From positions 295,954-359,953 of the forward strand of contig NZ_JAOTJC010000006.1 of assembly GCF_025628895.1 (NCBI RefSeq): 64,000 nucleotides of DNA, in the 5' to 3' direction. The stretch comes from Alteromonas salexigens (GTDB lineage: Bacteria > Pseudomonadota > Gammaproteobacteria > Enterobacterales > Alteromonadaceae). Below, piece by piece: positions 9,281 to 18,486 of this stretch. The number at the start of each line of letters is the position of its first letter. Position 1 is the stretch's first letter. The position numbers and the translations under genes were made by a program. Below the pieces are notes generated by a model. It saw only the letters and a program-made list of their open reading frames with translations. It had not been told where the DNA came from and made no database searches.

Positions 9281-10152
9281 GATTCCGCCTTGTGTTGCTG
9301 CGTTATCTGGCGGTGTTCGTCCAGATCGAAGGCCCAATGGCAGCGCTCAGGCACGGTGGCAAAGCCATGCTCAGTGAGTCGCTGGTAGTGCTGGATAAAG
9401 CGCTTAATTTGTTCATCAGTCATAATACCGCTGCTATCTACTACGCCGCTTTTAGCCAGCTTATGTTCCTGTTCACATCGCCAGCGAAAAACGTTATCGA
9501 AGCTCGGCGCCTTTAACATGCACCAGAAATTGACGTAACTAAATAGTGTCTGGTACGAGCCAGCTAACTGAGTATTGACATAACGACGCCATATGCCAAG
9601 CGGATCATGCTCAGCTTCAAGATCATTGACGGGAGCGTCCAGCGCACGTTCATTCTGAGGCGGCACACCGAGGCACCAACCTTCCAGGATAACAATATCC
9701 GGTGGCGCATCTGCTACCGGCCAGTCAGAAACCGGGACGGGGTTGTCGGTAGCTTTGCTAAAGCGGGGTAACGGAACTTCGCCGGGCTGCTGTAATTTAG
9801 CCAGTGTGGAAAGCGCCAGATCAACATTATGGGTGCCCGGCACACCGCGGGTGGCCAGTAACGGGTGAACTTTTACCGCCAGTGCCTGCCGGTCGCTTTT
9901 AGTCAGGTAAAAGTCGTCCAGGGACAGTATGACTACACGACAAGCGTGTTGTTGGGAAAGCCAGCTGCTAAGAAAGCCTGCCAGGGTTGACTTTCCTGAG
10001 CCCTGGCAGCCGTTTATGCCAACAAACGTGGGGGCGCCTGCACGTTTATGGTGCGAAAAAATCGCCTCAGCAACCGGAACGAACCATTGTTGTGCAGTGT
10101 CAGCGTAGCTTTCGGGTAACTGATGCTGTTCCAGAAAGCGGTTTATATCCAT
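9277..10152 (-). CDS. Glycerate kinase, P-loop type (D-glycerate 3-kinase like)
   Basis: Predicted to phosphorylate D-glycerate with ATP, probably to 3-phosphoglycerate. It has a Walker A loop GCQGSGKST (48-56), the LSLDDFYLT motif typical of the plant/yeast GLYK and uridine-kinase-like family, HPLLATRGVPGTHNVDL, and a Walker-B-like IVILEGWCLG. It opens the four-gene operon. Glycerate released by the downstream phosphorylase would be turned back into the substrate of the GT81 synthase, which is the main argument for its substrate. The intergenic gap to cmoB is 90 nt, so a promoter of its own or read-through from cmoAB are both possible. Confidence 0.85.
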   Translation of the reverse strand: MDINRFLEQHQLPESYADTAQQWFVPVAEAIFSHHKRAGAPTFVGINGCQGSGKSTLAGFLSSWLSQQHACRVVILSLDDFYLTKSDRQALAVKVHPLLATRGVPGTHNVDLALSTLAKLQQPGEVPLPRFSKATDNPVPVSDWPVADAPPDIVILEGWCLGVPPQNERALDAPVNDLEAEHDPLGIWRRYVNTQLAGSYQTLFSYVNFWCMLKAPSFDNVFRWRCEQEHKLAKSGVVDSSGIMTDEQIKRFIQHYQRLTEHGFATVPERCHWAFDLDEHRQITQQHKAES

Positions 10153-10242
10153 TTCACTACCTCAATATGCTGGTGATGCACTTATGTAGTGAAGCAGGTT
10201 ACAACAATTGTGCCAACCTAATGCAGGCTAACAGATGAACAG

Positions 10243-11226
10243 TTATTTACGGGTCGCCACTAAAACTGCCCGTTTTGGTGCCGGAAAGCCCTCGATGGTC
10301 TTTGAAATATCTTCCGGATCCAGAAAATCTTTCAAAGACTGGGACGTCATCCAGTCAGTGGCTCGCTGTTCTTCCAGCGAGGTCACATTCACGTCAGCAA
10401 GACGCACGTCGGTAAATCCTACACGTTCCAGCCACAGCGTTAACGCCGGCACACTGGGCAAGAACCAGACATTGCGCATTTGTGCGTAGCGCTCGCCAGC
10501 CATCAACACCGTGGTCTCGTCACCCTCTACCACCAGGGTCTCAAGGATGAGCTCACCGCCTTTACGCAGTTGCTGCTTGAGTTGGGTCAGGAACGCGATA
10601 GGATCTTTGCGGTGATACAGGACGCCCATCGAAAAGACGGTGTCGAACGCGTTGAGGGGTTGCATCTGCTCGATGCCTAGTGGCAGAAAGTGAATATGCG
10701 GAGCGCGGATAAAATGGGCAATGGCCTGGAACTGAATAAAAAACAGCTGCGTGGGGTCAATGCCAATCACCCGGCTCGCACCTTCACCCAGCATCCGCCA
10801 CATGTGATAGCCACTGCCGCACCCTACATCCAGTACGGTGCGATCAGTAAGATCACTGATGTGGGGTACTACCCGGTCCCACTTCCAGTCGGAACGCCAC
10901 TCGGTATCGATATGAATGCCATGCAAATAGTAAGGGCCTTTACGCCAGGGCATAAACTGCTTCATAAGCCCCTGGATCTGTGCCTGGGTATAGTCAGAGA
11001 TATCGGCACCATTGCCGATAGTCACACTGGTTTTCAGGTCAATTTCAGACGGCGTAGTGTCAGGGAGTTTGCCAAGCAGGCGGCACCATTTATCAAACTC
11101 ACCATGGCGGCCATGCTGATCCCATTCCCGGATTTGCGCAGGCAGGGTTTCCAGCCAGTGGGCAAGGGGACTGGTGAGCAGCGACTGGTAACAGTCTTTA
11201 AACCAGGTTTCAGCCAGCTTATTCAT
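10243..11226 (-). CDS. cmoB: tRNA U34 carboxymethyltransferase CmoB
   Basis: Uses carboxy-S-adenosylmethionine to convert 5-hydroxyuridine at tRNA position 34 to uridine-5-oxyacetic acid, widening codon reading. Of normal length (327 residues), with the N-terminal CmoB segment [20 protein letters not shown], the [20 protein letters not shown] block and the SAM-fold motif [16 protein letters not shown]. The tail ends in [14 protein letters not shown], typical of CmoB. It starts 3 nt after cmoA and forms an operon with it. Confidence 0.96.
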   Translation of the reverse strand: MNKLAETWFKDCYQSLLTSPLAHWLETLPAQIREWDQHGRHGEFDKWCRLLGKLPDTTPSEIDLKTSVTIGNGADISDYTQAQIQGLMKQFMPWRKGPYYLHGIHIDTEWRSDWKWDRVVPHISDLTDRTVLDVGCGSGYHMWRMLGEGASRVIGIDPTQLFFIQFQAIAHFIRAPHIHFLPLGIEQMQPLNAFDTVFSMGVLYHRKDPIAFLTQLKQQLRKGGELILETLVVEGDETTVLMAGERYAQMRNVWFLPSVPALTLWLERVGFTDVRLADVNVTSLEEQRATDWMTSQSLKDFLDPEDISKTIEGFPAPKRAVLVATRK

Positions 11227-11229
11227 GAG

Positions 11230-11976
11230 TTACTCCTGTGGCGCTTTAATGGCAACTAACGAGGTGAAGTTGTAACATTTGAACCACATCACAACATCAT
11301 CGAATCCCACGCCCCGTAACCGCGCCTCGTGCTCAGCAAAAGTGTCAGTCAGCATCACTTTTTCAAGCGCGGCGCGTTTCTGGCTGACTTCCAGTTCGCT
11401 GTAGCCATTATTACGCTTAAACTGATGATGTAAATCTACCAATAACTCATTGCCGGCGGTGGAGGGATGGCGGATTTTTTCCGACAACACCAGAATCCCG
11501 CCGGGTAGTAAGCCATCAAAGATACGTTGCAACAAGGCTTCGCGGTCGGCGGGCGGAATGAACTGTAGTGTAAAGTTCATAATAACCATCGAGGCATTTT
11601 CAATATCGGTGTGCTGGGCGCTCTGGGAGCTTACCGAGACAGGGTTAGGTAAACTGAAACTGTCGATAATTCGTTGGCAGCGGGTGACCATAGCATCGGA
11701 ATTATCAATACCAATAATCTCACAGGGAGTTTGCGCGGTCGCTCTTGCCACGGCGAGGCTGGCGGCCCCCAGTGAGCAGCCAAGATCATAGACGCGGGTA
11801 TCGGGCTGAACCGTTCTGGCTGCCAGCTCGCCAATGGTGCTGATAATAGACTGATAACCAGGCACCGAGCGCTGGATCATATCAGGAAATACTTCCGCGA
11901 CGGTTTCATCAAAGCGGAAATCGTCAACAGTGTTGAGCGGTGAGGCAAAGAGGTTATCAGGTTTATCCACGGTCAT
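11230..11976 (-). CDS. cmoA: Carboxy-S-adenosyl-L-methionine synthase CmoA
   Basis: Makes carboxy-SAM from SAM and prephenate, the donor used by CmoB. The 248-residue protein has a methyltransferase fold with VYDLGCSLGAASLAVA for the cofactor, MVIMNFTLQFIP, and the conserved LSEKI and WFKCYNF segments near the C-terminus. It is the first gene of cmoAB; 165 nt of AT-rich DNA separate it from the divergent regulator gene and should hold both promoters. Confidence 0.96.
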   Translation of the reverse strand: MTVDKPDNLFASPLNTVDDFRFDETVAEVFPDMIQRSVPGYQSIISTIGELAARTVQPDTRVYDLGCSLGAASLAVARATAQTPCEIIGIDNSDAMVTRCQRIIDSFSLPNPVSVSSQSAQHTDIENASMVIMNFTLQFIPPADREALLQRIFDGLLPGGILVLSEKIRHPSTAGNELLVDLHHQFKRNNGYSELEVSQKRAALEKVMLTDTFAEHEARLRGVGFDDVVMWFKCYNFTSLVAIKAPQE

Positions 11977-12141
11977 CCCTTAAAGCTGCTTAGGGCGGCA
12001 ATTTTACCTGCTTTACGCAGAAAGCCAAATAATGCGATATTTTCGGTGAAAAATCCCCCTTATAGTAAGGATTTGACTTTCCCTTATTAGCCTAAAGTAT
12101 TACCCTTATGACATGAGTGAAAAAGGAAGTAGTTAGTCATT

Positions 12142-12774
12142 ATGACACGAATATTGGTTGCAGATGATCACCCGCTATTCAGGGAAGCGTTATCGGGCGC
12201 ATTATTGCCATTTTTTGACGATGCGCAGATTGACGAAGCCGGTAGTCTGGACGAGGCATTACAGGCACTGGCGGTGAACAGCGCCGATTTGATCCTACTG
12301 GACTTGAACATGCCAGGCGGTGAATATTTTAACGGCCTGATTACTATTAAAGAAACTTATCCTGATATTCCTGTGGCCGTTATCTCTGCGGCGGAGAGTA
12401 TTGAGGTAGTTGCGCAGGTTATGAGCCTGGGGGCGCAGGGTTTTATTCCAAAATCAACGCCTACCAAAGACATTGCGCAGGCCATTATGACGATTCGCGC
12501 CGGAAAAACCTGGTTACCAGACGGTACGCAGGAAGAACTGGATGAGGTGGATGAAGAGCTGAAGTTCCTGCTGCAGCGCTTTCGTGAACTCACACCTAAA
12601 CAAATTCAGGTTCTTACCTATTTACGTGCCGGTTTGATGAATAAGCAAATCGCCCACGAGATGAACGTAACAGAAGCGACCATTAAAGCGCACATAAGTG
12701 CTATTTTACGTAAACTGGAAATTAACACCCGCACCCAGGCGGTGCTGTTGATGGACAGGTTACAGGTTAGTTAG
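12142..12774 (+). CDS. NarL/LuxR-family response regulator
   Basis: DNA-binding response regulator of 210 residues. The receiver domain (about 1-120) has the acidic pocket ADDH near residues 7-10, phosphoacceptor Asp54 in LILLDLNMPGG and Lys in FIPKS. The C-terminal LuxR-type helix-turn-helix (about 148-205) is LTPKQIQVLTYLRAG ... NKQIAHEMNVTEATIKAHI. A purine-rich AAGGAAG precedes the ATG. No histidine kinase gene is nearby, so it is an orphan here. The adenosine deaminase gene begins 1 nt after its stop. Targets unknown. Confidence 0.9.
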   Translation: MTRILVADDHPLFREALSGALLPFFDDAQIDEAGSLDEALQALAVNSADLILLDLNMPGGEYFNGLITIKETYPDIPVAVISAAESIEVVAQVMSLGAQGFIPKSTPTKDIAQAIMTIRAGKTWLPDGTQEELDEVDEELKFLLQRFRELTPKQIQVLTYLRAGLMNKQIAHEMNVTEATIKAHISAILRKLEINTRTQAVLLMDRLQVS

Positions 12775-12775
12775 C

Positions 12776-13786
12776 ATGCTTAATCCAGCGTTGCCGGCAG
12801 GAGAGCTTCACCGGCATCTGGATGGCAATATCCGGCCCGCCACTATCTGGGCGCTGGCCCGTAAACATGGCATCGCGCTGGACGCCACCAGTGAGCAAGA
12901 CCTCTTTAATAAAGTACTGATCAAAGATCGCACCTCAGACTTAATGGCTTTTATCGCAAAGCTGGAATATGGGGTGTCAGTATTAGCTGACCCGGAAGCC
13001 TGTTATCAGATTGCTTTGGAAAATGTGGCTGATGCCGCGTCCGAACAACTTGATTTCATCGAGTTGCGTTTCTCTCCTTATTTTATGTCACGTGCCTTCA
13101 ATTTGCCGTTGGACGCGGTAGTGGAGGCGGTATGTGCTGGCGTAGAAGCCGGGCGTAAGCAATATGGAGTAGAAGTCGCTCTGCTGGGTATTTTAAGCCG
13201 CACCTTCGGTGTGCCCGCGTGTGAAACGGAACTTAATAGTTTGCTGACTCAGGCGGATGCGTTGCTGGGCCTTGATCTGGCAGGAGACGAAGCCCGTTAT
13301 CCGGCACCGTTGTTCAAACAATTATTTACCCGCGCCCGTGATGCAGGCTGGCAGGTTACCGTGCATGCTGGCGAAGCTGCAGGCCCTGAGAGTGTCTGGC
13401 AGGCTATCCACGAGCTGGGGGCTTCACGTATCGGTCACGGCGTAGCCGCTGTTGATGATCCTGCACTTATGACGTATCTGGCCGAACATCAGATAGGCAT
13501 TGAGTCCTGTCCGACTTCCAATTTTCAGACCGGCAGTATGACTGATACGGTAAACCATCCGCTGAAAACATTTCTGGATTATGGTATCGCAGTAACACTG
13601 AACACGGATGACCCGGGGATCTCCGACATTACGCTGGCCGATGAATACCGGGTAGCGTCTGAGGTGATAGGCTTGAGTCAGGCGCAACTGGATACCGTTC
13701 AGCGCAATACGTTGAAACAGTCTTTTCTTCCCGAAAGCACCAAAAAGAGACTTCTTAACCAGTATGGAAATCCTAGTGACCAGTAA
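12776..13786 (+). CDS. add: Adenosine deaminase
   Basis: Hydrolyses adenosine (and deoxyadenosine) to inosine and ammonia for purine salvage. The 336 residues contain the zinc ligands His12 and His14 in ELHRHLDG, the catalytic block VTVHAGEAAGPESVW, RIGHGV, the conserved SCPTSN and the zinc ligand Asp in NTDDPGIS. These match the adenosine rather than the adenine deaminase pattern, though close paralogues exist. The start is 1 nt behind the regulator stop codon, so translation is probably coupled. Confidence 0.92.
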   Translation: MLNPALPAGELHRHLDGNIRPATIWALARKHGIALDATSEQDLFNKVLIKDRTSDLMAFIAKLEYGVSVLADPEACYQIALENVADAASEQLDFIELRFSPYFMSRAFNLPLDAVVEAVCAGVEAGRKQYGVEVALLGILSRTFGVPACETELNSLLTQADALLGLDLAGDEARYPAPLFKQLFTRARDAGWQVTVHAGEAAGPESVWQAIHELGASRIGHGVAAVDDPALMTYLAEHQIGIESCPTSNFQTGSMTDTVNHPLKTFLDYGIAVTLNTDDPGISDITLADEYRVASEVIGLSQAQLDTVQRNTLKQSFLPESTKKRLLNQYGNPSDQ

Positions 13787-13811
13787 TCTGCGCTACTTAG
13801 TCAGATAGACG

Positions 13812-14375
13812 TTAGCCGCCTGGCATGTCCTCAAATAACATGTCGGTGCCCTTGTTGGGAATGGTGTCAAAATAGCGGTGCTGATTTTCTGTCTTACCTT
13901 TCGTTAAATACACCACCCAGTACTCAACATGCGGCGCAGTGCGATCGCTGACAAAGGCGACGCCCATTTCATCCTGTTCCCGGTAAAAGGGCAGCCGGCC
14001 CAGCAAATGGTCGGCGTGATCTTTAGACTTTTTAAATGACCGCCACACTTTTTCTACCGTCGCGTAACCGCCGGCAATGGCTTCTACCTGGTTGCTGAAG
14101 GCTGCCCCATAATAATCAGGTAGTTCAAATCCGGCGTTACGTAAGCGCGAATTCGGGCTGCCGTCTAAGTTATGAAATACCATTCCTCGCTCTGCCATCA
14201 GCCGGGCCTTTTCTTCTGCAAGCACCTGTAGCAATCCGTTACAGCGGATTTCTTTACGCTGCTGGAGCTCATCGGTCATTATGGCAAGTGCCAGCTGTTG
14301 CGCCTGTTCAGTTGAACCACACATTGAGATATCGACGGGCTGTGCAGCTATCCCGGACCGTGGGATAAGCAGCAA
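13812..14375 (-). CDS. Secreted CAP-domain (SCP/PR-1 like) protein with amber codon in signal peptide
   Basis: The body reads as a CAP-superfamily domain: AEEKARLMAERGMVFHN, a GGYATVEKVWRSFKKSKDH segment with the Trp-x-x-Ser-x-x-His-like core, DEMGVAFV and a final YWVVYL strand. Function of bacterial CAP proteins is mostly unknown. The only start in this open frame is TTG at 14375, in mid signal peptide and without a Shine-Dalgarno sequence. In the same frame 14 codons upstream, ATG at 14417 gives MKNCL, then TAG (14400-14402), then SLCCTGLFLLLIPRSGIAA, a near-perfect secretion signal ending before QPVD. The gene looks intact apart from this nonsense codon, so it may be a fresh pseudogene, an assembly error or a suppressed codon. 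Confidence 0.6.
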   Translation of the reverse strand: MLLIPRSGIAAQPVDISMCGSTEQAQQLALAIMTDELQQRKEIRCNGLLQVLAEEKARLMAERGMVFHNLDGSPNSRLRNAGFELPDYYGAAFSNQVEAIAGGYATVEKVWRSFKKSKDHADHLLGRLPFYREQDEMGVAFVSDRTAPHVEYWVVYLTKGKTENQHRYFDTIPNKGTDMLFEDMPGG

Positions 14376-14417
14376 AAATAAACCAGTACAGCAGAGAGAC
14401 TAAAGGCAGTTTTTCAT

Positions 14418-14692
14418 TCAGGGGTAAATCCATTTAATCAGATGCATACGAAACGTCACCATTTTCGCTAAAGGCGACAACGGTAGCTACTTTACACGAT
14501 CGGAAGCTTTTCCTGAAGAGAGTGAAAACCACCGGATAAACAGCGGGACAGGCAGAGTAAAGGCTGCAAACGTATTCAGTGCGCATGGACTTACCATTAA
14601 CAGAAATCGCACCTATTATGTTGGTTATATTTCAGTCGCCTAATGCTGCGTAAACTAAGCCGCAGCAATATGCGAAACCAAGAGAGCATAAT
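14418..14692. other. Intergenic region between CAP-domain and SASA genes, with a hairpin
   Basis: No convincing gene is seen here. The divergent arrangement means it should hold promoters for both neighbours. Near its right end lies an inverted repeat, TGCTGCG at 14644-14650 and CGCAGCA at 14661-14667, with a 10-nt loop, 26 nt before the esterase ATG. It could be an operator or an mRNA leader hairpin. No U-run follows, so it is not a typical terminator. Confidence 0.5.
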
Positions 14693-15613
14693 ATGAATAC
14701 AAAGTTACTTACCGGATTATTGTTACTTGCGTTCACCAAAAGCAGTATTGCTGCCGAGTACCTGACATTCTTCTTAGGCGGCCAGTCCAACATGGATGGT
14801 TACGGGTATGTGTCTGATTTGCCAAAAACGTTAGCGAGCGAACAAAACGTCATGATATTTCATGGAAATGGCGTGTTTGATAATCAACCTCACGGCGGGC
14901 TGGGTAAATGGTCAAAACTACAGCCTGGGCACGGTACTGGGTTTAATTCTGACGGTAACACCAACAATTACTCAGACCGGTTCGGCGCCGAGCTGAGTTT
15001 CGCAGCGACACTTGCCGAACAGTTTCCACAACAAAAAATTGCGTTAATTAAATATGCCGTTGGAGGCACAGGATTGCACCTGGACACCGGTTACAGCAAC
15101 TGGTCGCCTGACTTTCGCAAAGGCGAGGGACAGAACCAGTATGACTTCGCTCTCAATACGATTAACAACGCCTATTCAATCTCAGATATAGACGGGGACG
15201 GCGAAGCCGACAGGTTAATTCCAGCCGGGATTATCTGGATGCAGGGTGAAGCCGATGCACATTCAAGTGAGGTCTCAGCGAACGCGTATTTTACTAATTT
15301 AACCCGTTTGATGGGGTTAGTCAGGGCGGCCTTCAGAGACGACGATATGCCGGTTGTTATTGGCAGGATCACCGACTCAGAATTGGGTGAAGATGACATT
15401 ATGCCTTACATCAAGCGGGTTCATCTGGCGCAACAACAGTTCGTCGAACAGGATATTTGTGCCAGTTATATGAGCGAAACAGAACGCTACCCATATGGTC
15501 AGGATGATGCCTGGCATTATCTGAGCGAAGGCTATGTTGAAATGGGCAGAGACTTTGCGAAGTCTTATTTATCGTTAGCAAGTAAATGTAACGGGGCGAA
15601 TAACAAAGACTGA
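14693..15613 (+). CDS. Secreted SGNH/SASA-type carbohydrate esterase
   Basis: Predicted exported esterase removing acetyl groups from carbohydrates or sialic-acid-like sugars. The first 20 residues form a signal peptide (KSSIA before AEY). The mature domain starts with FFLGGQSNMDGYG, giving nucleophile Ser32, then YAVGGTGL (Gly block), IIWMQGEADA and a C-terminal DDAWHYL with Asp272 and His275 as the other triad members. This is the SASA (sialate O-acetylesterase-like, PF03629) pattern. Substrate is not deducible. AGAGAG before the ATG acts as ribosome-binding site. Confidence 0.82.
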   Translation: MNTKLLTGLLLLAFTKSSIAAEYLTFFLGGQSNMDGYGYVSDLPKTLASEQNVMIFHGNGVFDNQPHGGLGKWSKLQPGHGTGFNSDGNTNNYSDRFGAELSFAATLAEQFPQQKIALIKYAVGGTGLHLDTGYSNWSPDFRKGEGQNQYDFALNTINNAYSISDIDGDGEADRLIPAGIIWMQGEADAHSSEVSANAYFTNLTRLMGLVRAAFRDDDMPVVIGRITDSELGEDDIMPYIKRVHLAQQQFVEQDICASYMSETERYPYGQDDAWHYLSEGYVEMGRDFAKSYLSLASKCNGANNKD

Positions 15614-15676
15614 CCCTATCGCAGGACAGGTTCAGTACATGGATGCGGTTTGTCTAAGCCCTCAATTCAACGTTAC

Positions 15677-15704
15677 AAAAAAAAGCTGCCCGTGGGCAGC
15701 TTTC
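15677..15704 (-). terminator. Rho-independent terminator of fadE
   Basis: An AGCTGCC/GGCAGCT hairpin lies at 15684-15701; read on the minus strand it is followed by a run of eight T residues. It sits 26 nt past the fadE stop codon. Confidence 0.85.
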
Positions 15705-15729
15705 TGGTGTTGATATCAAAGAGAGACCC

Positions 15730-18192
15730 TCAGGCCGCTTCGTCTGAAGATTTAGCGGTGTTTTTCTTTGCTGACGTATTGGCAATCAGTTCCGCGTGGT
15801 CGAAGTCATCTACGTTAATCGTACGCAGGCGTCCGGCCTCTGTTTCCCGTAGCAGTGCTGCTTCCTCTTCATTGATCACGCCATCTCGCAGCGCTTCATC
15901 GGCAAGTGCATCCAGACGGGTGAAAGGAAGTTTACTGCCTTTCTGTCTGCATATCCGGTTAAACACAGGTTCACTGGCAATGACATTTTCCAGTGTTTGT
16001 TCTAAATCACCGAATAAGCTGCCTTCCTCGCGAGTGAGATACTGACCTTCACCTAAACGGCTTCTGGCCGTAGAGGGAGTTTGTAATATCCCAGCAACCT
16101 TGTGCTCGATTCTGTCCGACGGCTTATCCACACGACGACCAAATGGCATGGCTACCGCCCGCATGAATACCCCCACAGAGCGGTTCGGGAAATTACTCAG
16201 GAAGTCATCAATGGCAGTTTCAATGTCATGCAGGGTATTGAGCATGGCCCAGTGTAATAACGGCAAATCTTCTTTTAGCCGCCCGTCCTCGTCATACCGC
16301 TTAAGCGTGGCACTGCCCAAGTAAATGCCACTCAGTATATCGCCTAAGCGCGCAGATAAACGCTCACGGCGCTTAAGATCACCACCAAGAACACCCATCG
16401 CCACGTCGGTCATGAAGGCCAGGTTTGCACTGTAGCCTTGCAGCAGTTTGTAATACCGGGCGGTTTCGTCGCTGAAGGGCGCAGAATGCAGGGCGCCATT
16501 CGTCCAGCTGAACCATAGACTGCGCACGGTATTGGCAATGGCAAAACCAATGTGACCGAAGACGGCTTTGTCGAATGCTTTCAGCCTTTCATGACGATCT
16601 TCAATAGATGCGGCTTTGATTTCTTCCAGTACATAGGGGTGGCAACGCATGGCACCCTGACCAAAAATCATCATATTGCGGGTCAGAATATTGGCCCCCT
16701 CAACCGTAATGGAAATGGGCGCGCCCTGATAGCCACGGCCCAGGTAATTATTCGGCCCCAACATGATGCCTTTACCGCCATGCACGTCCATGGCGTCATT
16801 CACTACCTGGCGCATTTTTTCGGTCAGGTGATATTTACAAATTGCGGAAATTACCGACGGTTTCTCACCTAGGTCAACGGCCACAGTGGATAAACGGGTC
16901 ACGCTGTCCATCTGGTAGGCATTACCGCCAATGCGAGCCAGCATCTCTTCAACTCCTTCCATATGTCCCACTGGCATACGGAACTGACGACGGATGCGGG
17001 CATAGGCCCCGGTTGCCATTGCACAGGTTTTGGCACCGCCGGCGGCAGTAGAGGGCAGGGTGATACAACGTCCGACTGACAGACATTCCATAAGCATGCG
17101 CCACCCTTTACCGGCCATATCTTTGCCACCAATAATGTAATCCAGTGGCACAAAAATGTCCTGGCCGCGAATAGGGCCATTTTGGAACGGCGTATTGAGT
17201 GGCAAGTGACGACGACCAATGTCCAGACCCTTGGTATCGCGGGGGATGAGCGCGCAGGTAATACCCAGATCAGACTCATCACCCAACAAACCGTCCGGAT
17301 CCTGAAGTTTAAATGCCAGCCCGATGACAGTCGCCACTGGCGCAAGCGTGATGTAACGCTTGTCGAAGGTAAGGCGCATACCTAGAATTTCTTCGCCTTC
17401 CCATTCACCCTTACATACCACGCCAACGTCCGGAATTGCGCCGGCATCCGAACCTGCCTCCGGTCCGGTCAGCGCAAAACACGGCACTTCTTCACCACTC
17501 GCAAGACGAGGCAGATAGTGTTCCTGTTGCTCTGGTGTCCCATAGTGCTGTAGCAATTCACCAGGCCCCAGCGAGTTAGGTACCCCGACGGTGCTGGACA
17601 ACACGGCACTGGTTCCAGCCAGCTTTTGCAGTACTCTGGATTGCGCGTACGCTGAGAACTCCAGTCCACCGTATTTCTTTTTGATGATCATGGCAAAGAA
17701 GCGATGTTCTTTAAGGTATGCCCAAATCTCTGGCGACAAATCGGCATCCTGATGGTTAATTTGCCATTCATCTACCATATGACATACCCGATCCACCGGA
17801 CCATCGAGAAACGCCTGCTCTTCCGCAGTCAGCCGGCCACGGGACACACTGTGTAATTTGCGCCAGTCTGGTTTGCCACTGAAAATATCACCGTCCCACC
17901 ACACGGTGCCGGCATCAATAGCCTCCTGTTCAGTAGTTGACATTTCCGGCATCACCTTGCGGTAAAAAGCCAGTAATTTACTGCTGAGGTAGGTTTGACG
18001 AATATTGGTTACTGACAGAGGAACGGCCACTACAAGAAAGGCCAGCCAGCCGAAGAAACCGATATCCCCGAACAAGGTGCCTAGCACCATCACTGCACCC
18101 GTGGCGGCGACGGTATTTAGCAAGCTGGTCCGTTTGTAACTGGCGACAGCCAGGGTAATCAGTACCAGTAAAAACCAGATAAACTCTGCCAT
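15730..18192 (-). CDS. fadE: Acyl-CoA dehydrogenase FadE
   Basis: FAD enzyme for the first step of fatty-acid beta-oxidation. The 820-residue length fits the long proteobacterial FadE class, with two hydrophobic N-terminal segments ([15 protein letters not shown] and [13 protein letters not shown]), then the dehydrogenase core: [56 protein letters not shown] and the long C-terminal FadE-specific domain. It stands alone, with a FadR-like palindrome about 85 nt upstream and a terminator downstream. Confidence 0.96.
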   Translation of the reverse strand: MAEFIWFLLVLITLAVASYKRTSLLNTVAATGAVMVLGTLFGDIGFFGWLAFLVVAVPLSVTNIRQTYLSSKLLAFYRKVMPEMSTTEQEAIDAGTVWWDGDIFSGKPDWRKLHSVSRGRLTAEEQAFLDGPVDRVCHMVDEWQINHQDADLSPEIWAYLKEHRFFAMIIKKKYGGLEFSAYAQSRVLQKLAGTSAVLSSTVGVPNSLGPGELLQHYGTPEQQEHYLPRLASGEEVPCFALTGPEAGSDAGAIPDVGVVCKGEWEGEEILGMRLTFDKRYITLAPVATVIGLAFKLQDPDGLLGDESDLGITCALIPRDTKGLDIGRRHLPLNTPFQNGPIRGQDIFVPLDYIIGGKDMAGKGWRMLMECLSVGRCITLPSTAAGGAKTCAMATGAYARIRRQFRMPVGHMEGVEEMLARIGGNAYQMDSVTRLSTVAVDLGEKPSVISAICKYHLTEKMRQVVNDAMDVHGGKGIMLGPNNYLGRGYQGAPISITVEGANILTRNMMIFGQGAMRCHPYVLEEIKAASIEDRHERLKAFDKAVFGHIGFAIANTVRSLWFSWTNGALHSAPFSDETARYYKLLQGYSANLAFMTDVAMGVLGGDLKRRERLSARLGDILSGIYLGSATLKRYDEDGRLKEDLPLLHWAMLNTLHDIETAIDDFLSNFPNRSVGVFMRAVAMPFGRRVDKPSDRIEHKVAGILQTPSTARSRLGEGQYLTREEGSLFGDLEQTLENVIASEPVFNRICRQKGSKLPFTRLDALADEALRDGVINEEEAALLRETEAGRLRTINVDDFDHAELIANTSAKKNTAKSSDEAA

Positions 18193-18274
18193 GTGTCACT
18201 CCTGAAATCGGCAAGGTTAGCGGTCAGTATCAACGTCAGGGCGCCGCCTACATGAGGAAAACGCACCGATTTTG

Positions 18275-18288
18275 AGGTCTGACCAGAT
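18275..18288. promoter_or_regulatory. Putative FadR-type operator upstream of fadE
   Basis: The palindrome GGTCTGACC (18276-18284) within AGGTCTGACCAGAT matches the core of the gammaproteobacterial FadR site (TGGTCNGACCA). It lies 84 nt before the fadE start, where a repressor of fatty-acid degradation would act. The rest of the 294-nt gap 18193-18486 shows no gene. Assignment is by pattern only. Confidence 0.45.
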
Positions 18289-18486
18289 TACTCTTAACGT
18301 ATACCCGACGACGCAAAAATGCAAGATCGCAGCAGGGATCCAGTGTGAAATTAGTGTTAATTTTTGTATGCAAGTCAGCAGGGTGTCGTACGCTTAACTA
18401 AGGAGAGCGCGTCGATAGGGAGGGGCGGTTGTGAATGAGATGCTGAACAGCAATCCGCCCCGAACAACACGAGGCGGCAGATTAGC

